DNA of 64,000 nucleotides from Psychrobacter immobilis (lineage in GTDB: Bacteria; Pseudomonadota; Gammaproteobacteria; Pseudomonadales; Moraxellaceae): positions 1-64,000 of the forward strand of contig NZ_CAJGZQ010000013.1 in NCBI RefSeq assembly GCF_904846185.1. Direction: 5' to 3'. Position 1 is the first letter of the stretch. Each line of letters starts with the position of its first letter. Positions 40,557-50,003 of the stretch are shown here, piece after piece. A program made the position numbers and the translations under genes. Below the pieces are notes generated by a model that saw nothing but the letters and a program-made list of their open reading frames with translations, did not search any database and was not told where the DNA came from.

Positions 40557-42182
40557 ATGATTGAGTTACAACAAACGTGGATGCTACCAGCATTAATTGC
40601 AATTCCCTTTATTGCCGGGTTGTTATGTTGGTTGGTCGAGCGATTTAATAAACGTCTGCCGCGCTGGATTGCTCTAATCGGTATGACGTTGACCTTTGTA
40701 TTGTCGCTAGTGCTGTGGCAATACGGCGACTTTAGCGGCATGAGTAAGCAAGTGATTGCGCCAGACGCTGCTGTGCCTTGGGTCGCTGAATTTAGTGTGC
40801 CATGGATACCGACTTTTGGTATTAGCTTCCATTTAGCGATGGATGGCTTGTCACTGATGATGGTGGCGTTAACAGGATTGCTCGGTATTGCTGCTGTGGC
40901 TTGTTCGTGGAATGAGATTCAGCGTCGAGTCGGCTTTTTCCATCTCAACCTTTTGTGGAGTTTGGGCGGCGTCATTGGTGTGTTCTTAGCTATTGATCTG
41001 TTCTTGTTCTTCTTCTTTTGGGAGATGATGCTGGTTCCTATCTACTTCTTGATCGCTATTTGGGGTCATGATGTGGTTGGCAAAACCAAGGAATACGCAG
41101 CGACTAAGTTCTTTATTTATACCCAAGCGTCTGGGCTTATTATGCTGGTCGGTATTTTGATATTGGTAATTATCAGCTACGCTCAAAAAGGGGTGGTCAG
41201 CTTTAATTACAATGATTTGCTCGGTACGTCACTTGGCGGCTGGGAATATCCGATCATGCTGTGCTTCTTTATTGGCTTTGCCGTTAAGCTGCCGATTATT
41301 CCGTTCCACGGCTGGTTGCCAGATGCGCATGCACAAGCACCAACAGCAGGTTCGGTGGATTTGGCAGGGGTTTTGATTAAAACCGCCGCTTATGGTTTGA
41401 TTCGTTTTGTCTTACCGTTATTCCCAGCAGCATCACAAGATTTTGCACCGATTGCGATGACCTTAGGTACCATTGGTATTTTCTATGGTGCATGGCTAGC
41501 CTTTATGCAGACTGATATGAAGCGTTTGCTGGCTTATACCAGTATCTCGCACATGGGCTTTGTGGTATTAGCAATTTATGCTGGAACCTTACTCAGCTTG
41601 CAAGGTCTGATGATTCAGATGTTAGCGCACGGCTTAAGCTCAGCAGCGCTATTCATCATGGCAGGGCAGTTATATGAGCGTCTACATACGCGTGATTTAA
41701 CCTTGATGGGTGGTATGTGGGGTCAGTTCCGTTACTACGCACCGATACTGATGTTCTTCTGTGCCGCGTTGCTCGGTATTCCGGGGACAGGTAACTTCAT
41801 CGGCGAGTTCATGATTTTATTTGGTGCTTTTGCTCAGTATCCCGTATTTGTGGTCTTTGCAACATTCAGTCTGGTACTAGCAGGGCTATACTCGCTTATT
41901 TTGATTCACCGTGCATTATTTGGCAAAAACAACATCGAAGCAGTCGCCATGCAAGAAACCAAAGCACATGGTTTGCCTACGCGTCCATTAAAAGATTTGG
42001 GCAAGCGTGAGTTGTCATTGTTATTGATGCTCGCTGCAGGTTTGGTATGGCTTGGTCTATATCCACAGCCGTTCCTTGATACTTCAAGTCATGCGATGCA
42101 GTGGATCAATAACGCTTATATATACAGTCAAGTCACACAAGTAGATGCGTCGCAACTGCTTGATGCAATGGAGGCACGTTAA
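40557..42182 (+). CDS. nuoM: NADH-quinone oxidoreductase subunit M
   Basis: A 541-residue antiporter-like subunit with about 14 helices. Key segments are FFWEMMLVPIYFLIAIWG (glutamate), the lysine helix AVKLPIIPFHGWLPDAHAQAPTAGSV, and MQTDMKRLLAYTSISHMGFV. E. coli NuoM is 509 residues; the extra length is at the C-terminus. It ends 3 bp before nuoN. Confidence 0.97.
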   Translation: MIELQQTWMLPALIAIPFIAGLLCWLVERFNKRLPRWIALIGMTLTFVLSLVLWQYGDFSGMSKQVIAPDAAVPWVAEFSVPWIPTFGISFHLAMDGLSLMMVALTGLLGIAAVACSWNEIQRRVGFFHLNLLWSLGGVIGVFLAIDLFLFFFFWEMMLVPIYFLIAIWGHDVVGKTKEYAATKFFIYTQASGLIMLVGILILVIISYAQKGVVSFNYNDLLGTSLGGWEYPIMLCFFIGFAVKLPIIPFHGWLPDAHAQAPTAGSVDLAGVLIKTAAYGLIRFVLPLFPAASQDFAPIAMTLGTIGIFYGAWLAFMQTDMKRLLAYTSISHMGFVVLAIYAGTLLSLQGLMIQMLAHGLSSAALFIMAGQLYERLHTRDLTLMGGMWGQFRYYAPILMFFCAALLGIPGTGNFIGEFMILFGAFAQYPVFVVFATFSLVLAGLYSLILIHRALFGKNNIEAVAMQETKAHGLPTRPLKDLGKRELSLLLMLAAGLVWLGLYPQPFLDTSSHAMQWINNAYIYSQVTQVDASQLLDAMEAR

Positions 42183-42185
42183 GTC

Positions 42186-43664
42186 ATGAATGATATTACG
42201 ATGAATGATTTGATGGGATTGTTGCCTTATGCGCCAATCATTGCCGTCGTTATGACGGTATTGGTGGTCATGATTGCCATCGCAATTAAACGCTCACATA
42301 TGGTGACTGGTACGATAACGGTCGTCGGCTTAAATATTGGTCTGTTTACCCTCATTGGGCAAATGACTGGTATGGTGAATAGCGGTAATCTCGTACCAAA
42401 CGCTGAGCAGTTATTCGTTATTGATAACTTTGCTCAGTTTAATATGGTGATTATCTTTATCTGTGCATTGGCTTGCTGTACGTTGTCTTATGCGTATTTA
42501 GCCAATCTCAAGGATAATAAAGAAGAGCTATACTTGCTCATGTTGCTATCGACAATTGGTGCTTTGCTGATGGTCAGTGCTCAGCATTTAGCGTCATTCT
42601 TTATGAGCTTAGAGATGCTGTCTATACCGCTATACGGCATGCTGTCATATACCTATATGCGCAACCGCTCACTCGAGTCAGGGCTGAAATACTTGGTGCT
42701 ATCAGCGACGGCATCGGCGACATTGCTCATGGGTATGGCATTTATCTATGCCGAAGTAGGCTCGCTCGCCTTTAAGCCAATCAGTATGGTATTAGGTGAT
42801 GTTTTTGAGTCGCCACTACTGATACTTGGTGCGGCGATGATGATGTTTGGTATCGCCTTCAAACTCTCTGCTGCGCCGTTTCATATGTGGACACCAGATG
42901 TATACGAAGGCGCTCCAGCACCAATCGCTACCTTTTTAGCATCGGTATCAAAAGTAGCTATGATGGGCTTGGCGGTTCGTTTCTTAATCGATACGTCTTT
43001 ATTGGCATTGCCATCGGTGCAAATGCTGTTAATGGTCATGGCAACTTTATCTATTTTGATCGGTAATTTATTAGCAGTACGTCAAACCAGCCTCAAACGC
43101 CTATTGGGTTATTCATCCATTGCCCATATGGGTTATGTGTTGATTGTCATCGTCAGTATCGGCGCGGCAGCGGATAGTATCTCTAGTATGTATATGGCTG
43201 TTTATGCATTAACCTCTATCGGTGCCTTTGGTGTTGTGACCTTGATGTCGAGCCCTTATCGTTTATCTGGTGAGGCTGATGAGCTGACCCATTATCAAGG
43301 GCTATTCTGGCGTCGTCCCGTATTGACTGCGGTTATGACTATTATGATGTTGTCATTGGCGGGTATTCCGTTGACGGCAGGCTTTATTACCAAGCTATTT
43401 GCGATATTGGCAGCGGTACAAGGAACTAATTGGTTCTTGGCAGCGATGATTATCTTGGGTAGTGCGATCGGCTTATTCTATTACTTGCGCGTGATGCTCA
43501 CCCTCTTTAAACGTCCTAAACAGTTCATTGAGTTTGACGTTTCTAGCCAATGGGCGATGCGTACTGGCGGAATCATGGTTATTGCGGTGACTGCGATGAT
43601 TATCTTCTTTGGTATCTTGCCAAACAGCATGATTGAATGGGCAAGCCTGGCACGTATTTGGTAA
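42186..43664 (+). CDS. nuoN: NADH-quinone oxidoreductase subunit N
   Basis: A 492-residue antiporter-like subunit and the last gene of the operon. Conserved elements are SLEMLSIPLYGMLSYTYMRNRSLESGLKY, KLSAAPFHMWTPDVYEGAPAPIATFLASVSK and VRQTSLKRLLGYSSIAHMGY. An intrinsic terminator follows at 43730-43770, closing the 16.4-kb operon. Confidence 0.97.
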   Translation: MNDITMNDLMGLLPYAPIIAVVMTVLVVMIAIAIKRSHMVTGTITVVGLNIGLFTLIGQMTGMVNSGNLVPNAEQLFVIDNFAQFNMVIIFICALACCTLSYAYLANLKDNKEELYLLMLLSTIGALLMVSAQHLASFFMSLEMLSIPLYGMLSYTYMRNRSLESGLKYLVLSATASATLLMGMAFIYAEVGSLAFKPISMVLGDVFESPLLILGAAMMMFGIAFKLSAAPFHMWTPDVYEGAPAPIATFLASVSKVAMMGLAVRFLIDTSLLALPSVQMLLMVMATLSILIGNLLAVRQTSLKRLLGYSSIAHMGYVLIVIVSIGAAADSISSMYMAVYALTSIGAFGVVTLMSSPYRLSGEADELTHYQGLFWRRPVLTAVMTIMMLSLAGIPLTAGFITKLFAILAAVQGTNWFLAAMIILGSAIGLFYYLRVMLTLFKRPKQFIEFDVSSQWAMRTGGIMVIAVTAMIIFFGILPNSMIEWASLARIW

Positions 43665-43729
43665 ATAGCAAAAGGGTAAGTAGGGGTATGCTGATACCGC
43701 TGCTTATCTGTTATTACGGTCAGAAACCC

Positions 43730-43770
43730 AAGATGCGCCAGCTTTATGATAAGCTTGGCGCATCTTTTAT
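43730..43770 (+). terminator. Intrinsic terminator of the nuo operon
   Basis: AAGATGCGCCAGCTT (43730-43744) pairs with AAGCTTGGCGCATCTT (43751-43766) with one bulged base, six-base loop, then a T-rich tail. Confidence 0.85.
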
Positions 43771-43831
43771 TTTGTGTCGTTCAAAGTTTTGATAAAAATA
43801 ATGATTACTAAAAAGTGAGTCGATAATTCTT

Positions 43832-44665
43832 ATGAGTGATAATATTCAGACAGTAACTGTGCTTAGTAAGACCACGTGGACACCAAACCTATTTAGCTTC
43901 ACTGTCAGCCGTCCCGATAGCTTTAAGTTTACTGCGGGTCAATTTGTGCGTTTGGGCGTCAATCCCAGTCAATTAAAATATTACCAGCAGCAACAAGGCG
44001 ACACCGTTAACGATGTACCTGATGCTGCATTGAATGAAGACATCTTTCGGGCTTATTCCATCGTCTCTTCACCTTTTGATGAAGTATTAGAATTTTTCTC
44101 TATTGTCATCCCCGATGGTGCATTTACGTCGCAGTTGCAGCACCTAGAAGTGGGCGATGAGTTGCTGCTTAATACCATGCCGTTTGGTTTCTTGACGTTA
44201 GCACGTTATCAAAAGCCTTTACCAAAAGATTTATGGCTGCTCGCGACTGGAACGGGCTTGGCACCATTTTTATCAATGCTGCAAGATTTGCAGACGTGGG
44301 AAGATTACGAGCACATCATATTGGCTTATAGTGCGCGCTCGATAGAAGAGCTTGCCTATATCGACAAGATTGAAAGTTTGCAAGAAGACTTTGGTTCTCT
44401 AGTTGACAATCCTGCAAAACTAATCTTTATTCCCATCGTTACCCGTGAACCTGTCGAAGGCGCACTGACAGAGCGTCTGCCCAAGCTGCTGCTAGATGGT
44501 ACGCTGCAAGCGCGCGCAGGGATAGCCTTAGATATTGATAGCACGCACGTCATGTTATGTGGCAATCCAGACATGGTGGAAGATACCAAAGAAGCGCTCA
44601 AGACTTTAGGTTTGGTGATGAATCGTCGCGGCGAGGGCAATATTGCGGTAGAAAATTACTGGTAG
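43832..44665 (+). CDS. fpr: Ferredoxin/flavodoxin-NADP+ reductase (Fpr type)
   Basis: A 277-residue FAD enzyme moving electrons between NADPH and ferredoxin or flavodoxin. The FAD motif is RAYS (R73-S76), the NADP motif LATGTGLAPFLSML (137-150), and the C-terminus VENYW is the bacterial Fpr type with an aromatic end. An insertion of about 25 residues (45-70, Gln/Asp-rich) separates the first FAD strands and makes it longer than E. coli Fpr (248). Own transcription unit between two terminators; the ribosome site is weak. Confidence 0.9.
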   Translation: MSDNIQTVTVLSKTTWTPNLFSFTVSRPDSFKFTAGQFVRLGVNPSQLKYYQQQQGDTVNDVPDAALNEDIFRAYSIVSSPFDEVLEFFSIVIPDGAFTSQLQHLEVGDELLLNTMPFGFLTLARYQKPLPKDLWLLATGTGLAPFLSMLQDLQTWEDYEHIILAYSARSIEELAYIDKIESLQEDFGSLVDNPAKLIFIPIVTREPVEGALTERLPKLLLDGTLQARAGIALDIDSTHVMLCGNPDMVEDTKEALKTLGLVMNRRGEGNIAVENYW

Positions 44666-44716
44666 TTGCATGATTGATGACGGCGTGCTCTAGAAACCAT
44701 TGAAAATTTGCTTGAT

Positions 44717-44770
44717 AAAAAGCGCTGACGCTAAAAGACAAAAATAGTCTCTAAGTGTCAGCGCTTTTTT
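44717..44770. terminator. Intrinsic terminator of fpr
   Basis: AAAAAGCGCTGAC (44717-44729) pairs with GTCAGCGCTTTTT (44757-44769), enclosing a smaller AGAC/GTCT hairpin, followed by T residues. Also serves the convergent gene. Confidence 0.82.
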
Positions 44771-44805
44771 GCTAACTAAAAAACGTCATTTGTATACTGA
44801 GAGAT

Positions 44806-45585
44806 TTATACCTGACTCGGTTCGGTCGCATCATCTATTGGGTTAATAGGGCCTTGCATCAACTCAGGCTCATCATCATCGCCGATGATATCTTCGTTAC
44901 TGCTGGCAGCCAATAAATCACGATAATTGATTTGAGTTTTCAAAATCATTTGCTCTTCTTCAAGCTCGCCATAGTTGACTTGAACTTTATGCAAAGTGCT
45001 CATGATTTTTTTGTTCTTTTTTAACCAACGATTGATATCAAGGTAGATAACCTCGTCTTTTGCACGGGCGATATTGATATAAGAGAGAATAAAGCCTAAT
45101 GGGTCTTTTTTCAGAATAGTGTGATAAAACCAAATAAACAGTTTGATACCTTGGCGCTTAATAAACGACTCACAACGTAGATTTAGCACATCAGTATAAG
45201 TCTGTTGACCAAAGACAAATCGCTGGACGTTACGATCAAGCTGTACATGAATCAAACTAAAATTACTCGCCACCTCTGCATAAATGCCACCAGCATCGAC
45301 CGTACAGTATAAGCGGAACCAGTCATCATGCATCTCAACACGTAGCTCTAAGATGGCTTTCACATTATCAGTGACGAACTTCTGCAGCGCATCATTGACA
45401 TAGATCTGTGCTACTGGCAGCGACAACTCATCTTCGAATTTATCAGTCGTTCTATGATATATCTGTTTGATTGATTGGGTAAGGCGCTCCCAACCATCGC
45501 TAAATGATTCGTCGAAACGATAGCCCATATTTTCAAAAAATTCATCAAAATTGTCTGAATTATCCCTGTTATCAAAATCACTCAA
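44806..45585 (-). CDS. Hypothetical cytoplasmic protein, acidic ends
   Basis: A 259-residue protein I do not recognise. The first 20 residues are Asp/Asn/Phe-rich, the middle is mixed alpha/beta with conserved-looking aromatic residues (DDWFRLYCTVDAGGIYAEV), a helix FIWFYHTILKKDPLGFILSYI may be amphipathic, and the last 30 residues are acidic. No signal peptide or clear membrane segment. It is the only gene between the fpr terminator and the long gap before the TonB-like gene. Codon use resembles its neighbours, so it is probably native. Confidence 0.7.
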   Translation of the reverse strand: MSDFDNRDNSDNFDEFFENMGYRFDESFSDGWERLTQSIKQIYHRTTDKFEDELSLPVAQIYVNDALQKFVTDNVKAILELRVEMHDDWFRLYCTVDAGGIYAEVASNFSLIHVQLDRNVQRFVFGQQTYTDVLNLRCESFIKRQGIKLFIWFYHTILKKDPLGFILSYINIARAKDEVIYLDINRWLKKNKKIMSTLHKVQVNYGELEEEQMILKTQINYRDLLAASSNEDIIGDDDEPELMQGPINPIDDATEPSQV

Positions 45586-46113
45586 ACTTATTATCCTTAT
45601 AATTATAGGGGAGGTAGCTGACTCAATGGCATAAAGAGCGACTGATTAAAAAATGACAGACAGACTGTTCTTTAATGAAAGCTGGCGAGTGGTCATTACA
45701 TGCGTTTTTGCCAAATCAGCAATAATCAGCCCTGTCTATTTACGCCTATTTAACCCGCCCTAATGACACAAAAATTATAAAACAGTATATAACAAATATG
45801 ATGGCTTCAAAATGGACACATGGGTTTTGTCGCAAATCATTTAATTGGCAATGCTTATATGTTCAAAATACGGTCTAGCGATGACATACCCGCATTAGTG
45901 TTATATCATTTTTGCTGGTTCCGCTCGTCAATAAATTGACCAAGGGAGATAAGTAATGTGTGAGCGGATTAAAATGAGTCGGCAACGGTTGTGCTAGCGA
46001 CAGAATTCTATGTCATGTTATGATAGCGCCAGTATAAATCCTGCCCATTATCATAACGCTTATTACTTGCTGTCTTGTATTTATAAGCTCATATTCATAA
46101 GCTGAGACCCATT
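45586..46113. other. Intergenic region before the TonB-like gene
   Basis: 528 bp without a gene longer than 14 codons. It holds a 14-codon frame with a strong ribosome site (45956-45997, listed separately) and a 9-bp inverted repeat GTTATGATA (46017-46025) / TATCATAAC (46049-46057) flanking a TATAAA-like box (46033-46038), a plausible promoter/operator for the TonB-like gene. Confidence 0.4.
45956..45997 (+). CDS. Possible 13-residue leader peptide
   Basis: ATG with an AGGGAG ribosome site seven bases upstream opens a 13-residue frame MCERIKMSRQRLC ending in TAG. It is basic with a cysteine near each end. It lies 117 bp before the TonB-like start. The ribosome site is better than that of the downstream gene. 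It may be a leader peptide or chance; nothing beyond the start signal supports it. Confidence 0.25.
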   Translation: MCERIKMSRQRLC

Positions 46114-47001
46114 GTGGCCTATATCAAAGATTCACAAAGCTATCATTTTTCCGCGCAAGCACCTAAGCGGGATGTTAGTTTACCAGTGGCCATCGTTATC
46201 GCTGTGGCCGTACACGCCATTATTATTTTTGGTATTGGCTTTTCGATGGGCAAAGATCCTGCAGCAATGATGCAAGATGTGGCAAAAGCGCTAACTGACA
46301 ATATGCAGCCAAATGAAGACGCTCACTTTATTGCTAATGCTTCCCAAGAAGGTGGCGGCACAGTGGAGGAGCAATTAAGACAAGAGAACGACCAAATCAG
46401 CCCATTGTCTGCTGAGCAAATAAGTGAGACGCAAGATGTGATTAGCCTGCAGCGTCAAGTCCGCCAGCAGCATTATCAAGAAAGCTATCTGCGTACCACC
46501 TTAAGCTGGCGTCAAGCGAGCGTGGAGTCTGATAATGATAGCAAGCAAGCACAAGATGATATGATGGCGCAAGAAGAGCGTCTGCGCAAACAAATTGCTA
46601 CTTTAGAGACACAGCTGTCTCAACGTCAGCAAGTTTATGCAACCAAATCAAAAGTCGTAACGGTCGATAGCAACTCGACGACGCGTGGTGCCGCGGCTGA
46701 TTATATTAATACTTTCCGTGAACATGTCGAACGCATTGGGAATTTGCATTATCCCATGCAGGCACGGGCACAAGGTATCACGGGCGAAGTGCGCCTTATG
46801 GTCATCATCAGTAGTGATGGTAATATTAAAGCCATACGTCTGCTTGAAAGCTCCAACTCCACATTACTAGATGAAGCAGCAAAGCAATCGGTGCGCCAAG
46901 CAGCGCCCTTTGGTAAATTCACCAAAGACATGGAAGATATTGTTGAGCTGCGTTTGATACGTACCTATCGTTACAGCGATAAAGTGGATGTTACTTATTA
47001 G
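46114..47001 (+). CDS. TonB-like energy transducer
   Basis: A 295-residue inner-membrane protein. One helix at about 22-44 (with the histidine VHAIIIFG, as in the TonB anchor), a polar coiled-coil-like region at 85-180 instead of the usual proline-rich spacer, and a C-terminal TonB domain at about 205-295 (GITGEVRLMVIISSDGNIKAIRLLESSNSTLLDEAA). It probably couples the proton gradient to outer-membrane receptors. The start is GTG with a poor ribosome site. exbB and exbD are not adjacent. MscS follows 108 bp later. Confidence 0.85.
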   Translation: MAYIKDSQSYHFSAQAPKRDVSLPVAIVIAVAVHAIIIFGIGFSMGKDPAAMMQDVAKALTDNMQPNEDAHFIANASQEGGGTVEEQLRQENDQISPLSAEQISETQDVISLQRQVRQQHYQESYLRTTLSWRQASVESDNDSKQAQDDMMAQEERLRKQIATLETQLSQRQQVYATKSKVVTVDSNSTTRGAAADYINTFREHVERIGNLHYPMQARAQGITGEVRLMVIISSDGNIKAIRLLESSNSTLLDEAAKQSVRQAAPFGKFTKDMEDIVELRLIRTYRYSDKVDVTY

Positions 47002-47109
47002 GGCGTGTTGAATATACAAATGATGAGCGTTAGCTACGCTGCAAACAGATAAGATACCAATATTTATAACAAACGAATACCACACACCGCTATAAAATAA
47101 AGAGTCAGT

Positions 47110-47997
47110 ATGGAATTTTTAGGTTTTACAATAGATGTTGCCAACTTAACCAGTAACGCATTAAGCTTGGTCATTAAAGTTGCGTTAGCGATATTAATAT
47201 TCGTCGTAGGTCGCTGGCTTGCCAAAAAGGCAGTCACCGTTGCTCACAAAATGATGTTGCGTAGTCGCTTAGATGACACCGTTGCGAACTTTTTAGGTCG
47301 TCTAATCTATGGAGTGTTACTGGTCGTGGTTGCATTAGCTGCCTTGAGCAAGGTTGGCGTACAGACCACCTCAGTCGTCGCTATATTGGGCGGTGCTGCA
47401 GTAGCCATTGGTCTGTCACTAAAAGATCAGTTGTCTAATTTTGCCGCTGGCATCATGATTGTGACCTTTCGTCCCTTTGTGCGCGGTGATTATGTGCAAA
47501 TCAGCAGCTACACAGGGACCGTAACAGAAATCACTTTGGTCAATACCCACCTAACGACGATAAACAATCACGATATCATTATCCCAAATAGTGATATTAC
47601 GACTTCAGCCGTGACGAACTATACCGCGCTACCCAACCGCCGTGTCGATATCACGGTCGGTATTGGCTATGATGCCGATATCAAAACTGCCAAAAACGTG
47701 ATGCTGAATTTGGCAAAAAATAATCCGTTGGCCTTTACTGACCCTGAACCTATCGTACGCGTCACCAATTTGGGTGATAACTCAGTAGACTTGACGCTCA
47801 ATATTTGGACAACCAATGCTGACTGGTGGACGATGCAGTGTGATTTGCTTGAGCAATTCAAATACGCCTTAGATGATGAAAAAATCGACATTCCATTCCC
47901 GCAGCGTAATGTCCATGTTAAAGGACTGGATCAGATGATTAATCAGATGATTAATCAGATGAGTCAAGCACAAAAGCTACCGATGACCAAAGACTAG
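47110..47997 (+). CDS. MscS-family small-conductance mechanosensitive channel
   Basis: A 295-residue channel that opens under membrane tension to release solutes on hypo-osmotic shock. It has three helices (about 13-38, 60-82, 90-120), the third being the pore helix GGAAVAIGLSLKDQLSNFAAGIMI. The beta-domain signature RPFVRGDYVQISSYTGTVTEI and the NNHDIIIPNSDI segment follow, with a mixed alpha/beta end. Length equals E. coli MscS (286). The last residues contain QMIN twice, encoded by a 12-bp tandem repeat (47931-47966). Confidence 0.93.
   Translation: MEFLGFTIDVANLTSNALSLVIKVALAILIFVVGRWLAKKAVTVAHKMMLRSRLDDTVANFLGRLIYGVLLVVVALAALSKVGVQTTSVVAILGGAAVAIGLSLKDQLSNFAAGIMIVTFRPFVRGDYVQISSYTGTVTEITLVNTHLTTINNHDIIIPNSDITTSAVTNYTALPNRRVDITVGIGYDADIKTAKNVMLNLAKNNPLAFTDPEPIVRVTNLGDNSVDLTLNIWTTNADWWTMQCDLLEQFKYALDDEKIDIPFPQRNVHVKGLDQMINQMINQMSQAQKLPMTKD
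47931..47966 (+). repeat. In-frame 12-bp tandem repeat in mscS
   Basis: TCAGATGATTAA occurs twice exactly (47931, 47943) and a third, diverged unit follows (47955). The 12-bp length keeps the reading frame and adds four residues per unit at the flexible C-terminus. Confidence 0.8.
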
Positions 47998-48013
47998 TCG
48001 CTAAAAATTCGAA

Positions 48014-48628
48014 CTAAGTATAAGGGTTTGGAAGGCTGAGACCTGCTAAAATCTCAATTTCAAACCGCTCCATCTCATCTTGCTCGGCTTGTCCAAGCTC
48101 ATGATCAAAACCCAATAAGTGCAGCACACCATGTATCAGTAAATGGCTAATGTGCTGTGCGGTTGTCTTTTCTTGTTCTGCGGCTTCACGTACTATGACG
48201 CCATGACAGATGACCAGCTCACCGAGGGGTAGCGTTGGCATCAGCTCAATAATTGCGGCTGGCAGATCACTTGGATAAGATAAAATATTGGTCGCATAAT
48301 CCTTACCGCGTGCTTCCAGATTTAATGCCTGACCCTCAATTTCATCGGTAATGTATATGTCTAATACTTTAGATTTTTCTTGCCATAGCTCAGGGTCGAT
48401 ATCTACAAAATAGGGTAGCGTTAGACCTTCTTTAATGCGCCCATCGATATAATCCAACGCTGCCATCATCACAGACTGTAAGTGCTTACGATCATAAAAA
48501 GTGTCCAGTATGTCATCATCAATACTACTGGTGGCACTGATATCAAGTGCTGCCAAACTGGCATCATCGCCAGCACGCTCATTTGCATCATGGTTGTCAA
48601 AACTGTTGTTACCCTTCTCTTGGCTCAT
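48014..48628 (-). CDS. ybeY: Endoribonuclease YbeY
   Basis: A 204-residue metal-dependent RNase for 16S rRNA 3' maturation and ribosome quality control. The zinc site is H166, H170 and H176 in HGVLHLLGFDH. E. coli YbeY is 155 residues; here about 45 mostly acidic, low-complexity residues precede the conserved domain. AAAGGAT precedes the ATG. Its usual partner phoH lies upstream but is separated by an intrinsic terminator. Confidence 0.93.
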   Translation of the reverse strand: MSQEKGNNSFDNHDANERAGDDASLAALDISATSSIDDDILDTFYDRKHLQSVMMAALDYIDGRIKEGLTLPYFVDIDPELWQEKSKVLDIYITDEIEGQALNLEARGKDYATNILSYPSDLPAAIIELMPTLPLGELVICHGVIVREAAEQEKTTAQHISHLLIHGVLHLLGFDHELGQAEQDEMERFEIEILAGLSLPNPYT

Positions 48629-48714
48629 GCCATTATCCTTTTACTTTATTGTAAGATGGTGTGCTTTATCATCTGATATAACTTATGAGTAAATCTGAAA
48701 AGCTCTCGTCGTAA

Positions 48715-48745
48715 AAAGCCGGATTACTGACAGTAATCCGGCTTT
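48715..48745 (-). terminator. Intrinsic terminator between phoH and ybeY
   Basis: AAAGCCGGATTAC (48715-48727) pairs perfectly with GTAATCCGGCTTT (48733-48745), five-base loop. On the minus strand it is followed by CTTTTTAC, a proper U-tract. Confidence 0.85.
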
Positions 48746-48780
48746 GCATTTTTATAACATTAAGTAGCAGGCTAGACCGT

Positions 48781-49887
48781 TTATAGCTTGGCTGCAGCAT
48801 TAGCGATAACTTGTTTACGCTCTTGCTCTTTTCTGCGCTCAAACTTACGCTTTTCTTCTAACGCTACTTGTTCTTCATCATAAACATCGTAGGCTTCTAC
48901 AATTTTCTGTACCAATTGATGACGTACCACATCTTTTGAATCAAACTTGGTGATATGAATTTCTTCAATACCACTTAAGATTTCCATTGCTTGCGCTAAG
49001 CCTGACTTATGACCACGTGGCAAATCGACCTGTGTAATATCACCTGTAATTACTGCTCGTGAACCGAAACCCAAACGGGTCAAAAACATTTTCATCTGTT
49101 CAGGCGTGGTGTTTTGCGCTTCATCTAAGATGACAAACGAGTTGTTTAACGTACGACCGCGCATATAGGCAAGGGGTGCGATTTCGATGACTTGTTTTTC
49201 AATCAGCTTGCCCACTTTTTCAACGCCGATCATCTCATATAGCGCATCATATAATGGACGCAAGTAGGGATCGATTTTTTGCGTCAAGTCACCTGGCAGA
49301 AAGCCCAGTTTTTCGCCCGCTTCTACGGCAGGACGCACCAGTAAAATACGCTCGATTTCGTTACGCTCAAGCATATCCACGGCGCAAGCCACGGCTAAAT
49401 AGGTCTTACCCGTACCAGCAGGGCCAATACCGAATGAGACATCAGAGTTCAGTACGTTTTGGACGTAGGTCTGCTGATTGCCACCGCGAGGAATGATACG
49501 ACCTTTACGCGTGCGTAAGCTAACTGGCGTAAACTCGTGAGCTGATTCTAAGTCGGCCTCAGCGTCTGCATTATCCTTGGATTCTTGCTCATCTGCTTCC
49601 ATATCTTCATCACGAGAAATGCTCGATTGGATAATAAGATGTAGCTCCGCTGCGCTAATGTCCTTGGTATTCTGTGCCTCATCTACCAGTTTATAAATAA
49701 TACGTTCACCGCGCTCGACATTTGATATGTCGCCACTCAAGCAGAAGTCACCTTGACGCTGCATGATTTTGATATCGAGGCGTTGTTGGATATATTTCAT
49801 GTGGTTGTTGTATTCACCAAGCACGGTTTTGAGCTGTGATGGTGTCAATGATTCAAACTTTATACGGCGGCTCATGGAATCAGTCAA
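48781..49887 (-). CDS. ybeZ: PhoH-like ATPase (YbeZ)
   Basis: A 368-residue PhoH-family ATPase, thought to act with YbeY in RNA metabolism. An N-terminal KH-like region (to about 75), an acidic linker (93-117), then the NTPase with Walker A GPAGTGKT (155-162) and Walker B FVILDEAQNTT. The start is TTG: AAAAGGAT is seven bases before it, whereas the in-frame ATG four codons later is too far from that site. The same AAAGGATAAT element precedes ybeY. Confidence 0.93.
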   Translation of the reverse strand: MTDSMSRRIKFESLTPSQLKTVLGEYNNHMKYIQQRLDIKIMQRQGDFCLSGDISNVERGERIIYKLVDEAQNTKDISAAELHLIIQSSISRDEDMEADEQESKDNADAEADLESAHEFTPVSLRTRKGRIIPRGGNQQTYVQNVLNSDVSFGIGPAGTGKTYLAVACAVDMLERNEIERILLVRPAVEAGEKLGFLPGDLTQKIDPYLRPLYDALYEMIGVEKVGKLIEKQVIEIAPLAYMRGRTLNNSFVILDEAQNTTPEQMKMFLTRLGFGSRAVITGDITQVDLPRGHKSGLAQAMEILSGIEEIHITKFDSKDVVRHQLVQKIVEAYDVYDEEQVALEEKRKFERRKEQERKQVIANAAAKL

Positions 49888-50003
49888 GCGATTATCCTTT
49901 TATTATGTACCCCAACGCTATGATTTGGTTTTGATGGCATTACGGGTTTAAGAGATAAAATAGTCGGTCGTTATGGTATTAGCTTTACGTTATAGAGATA
50001 GAA

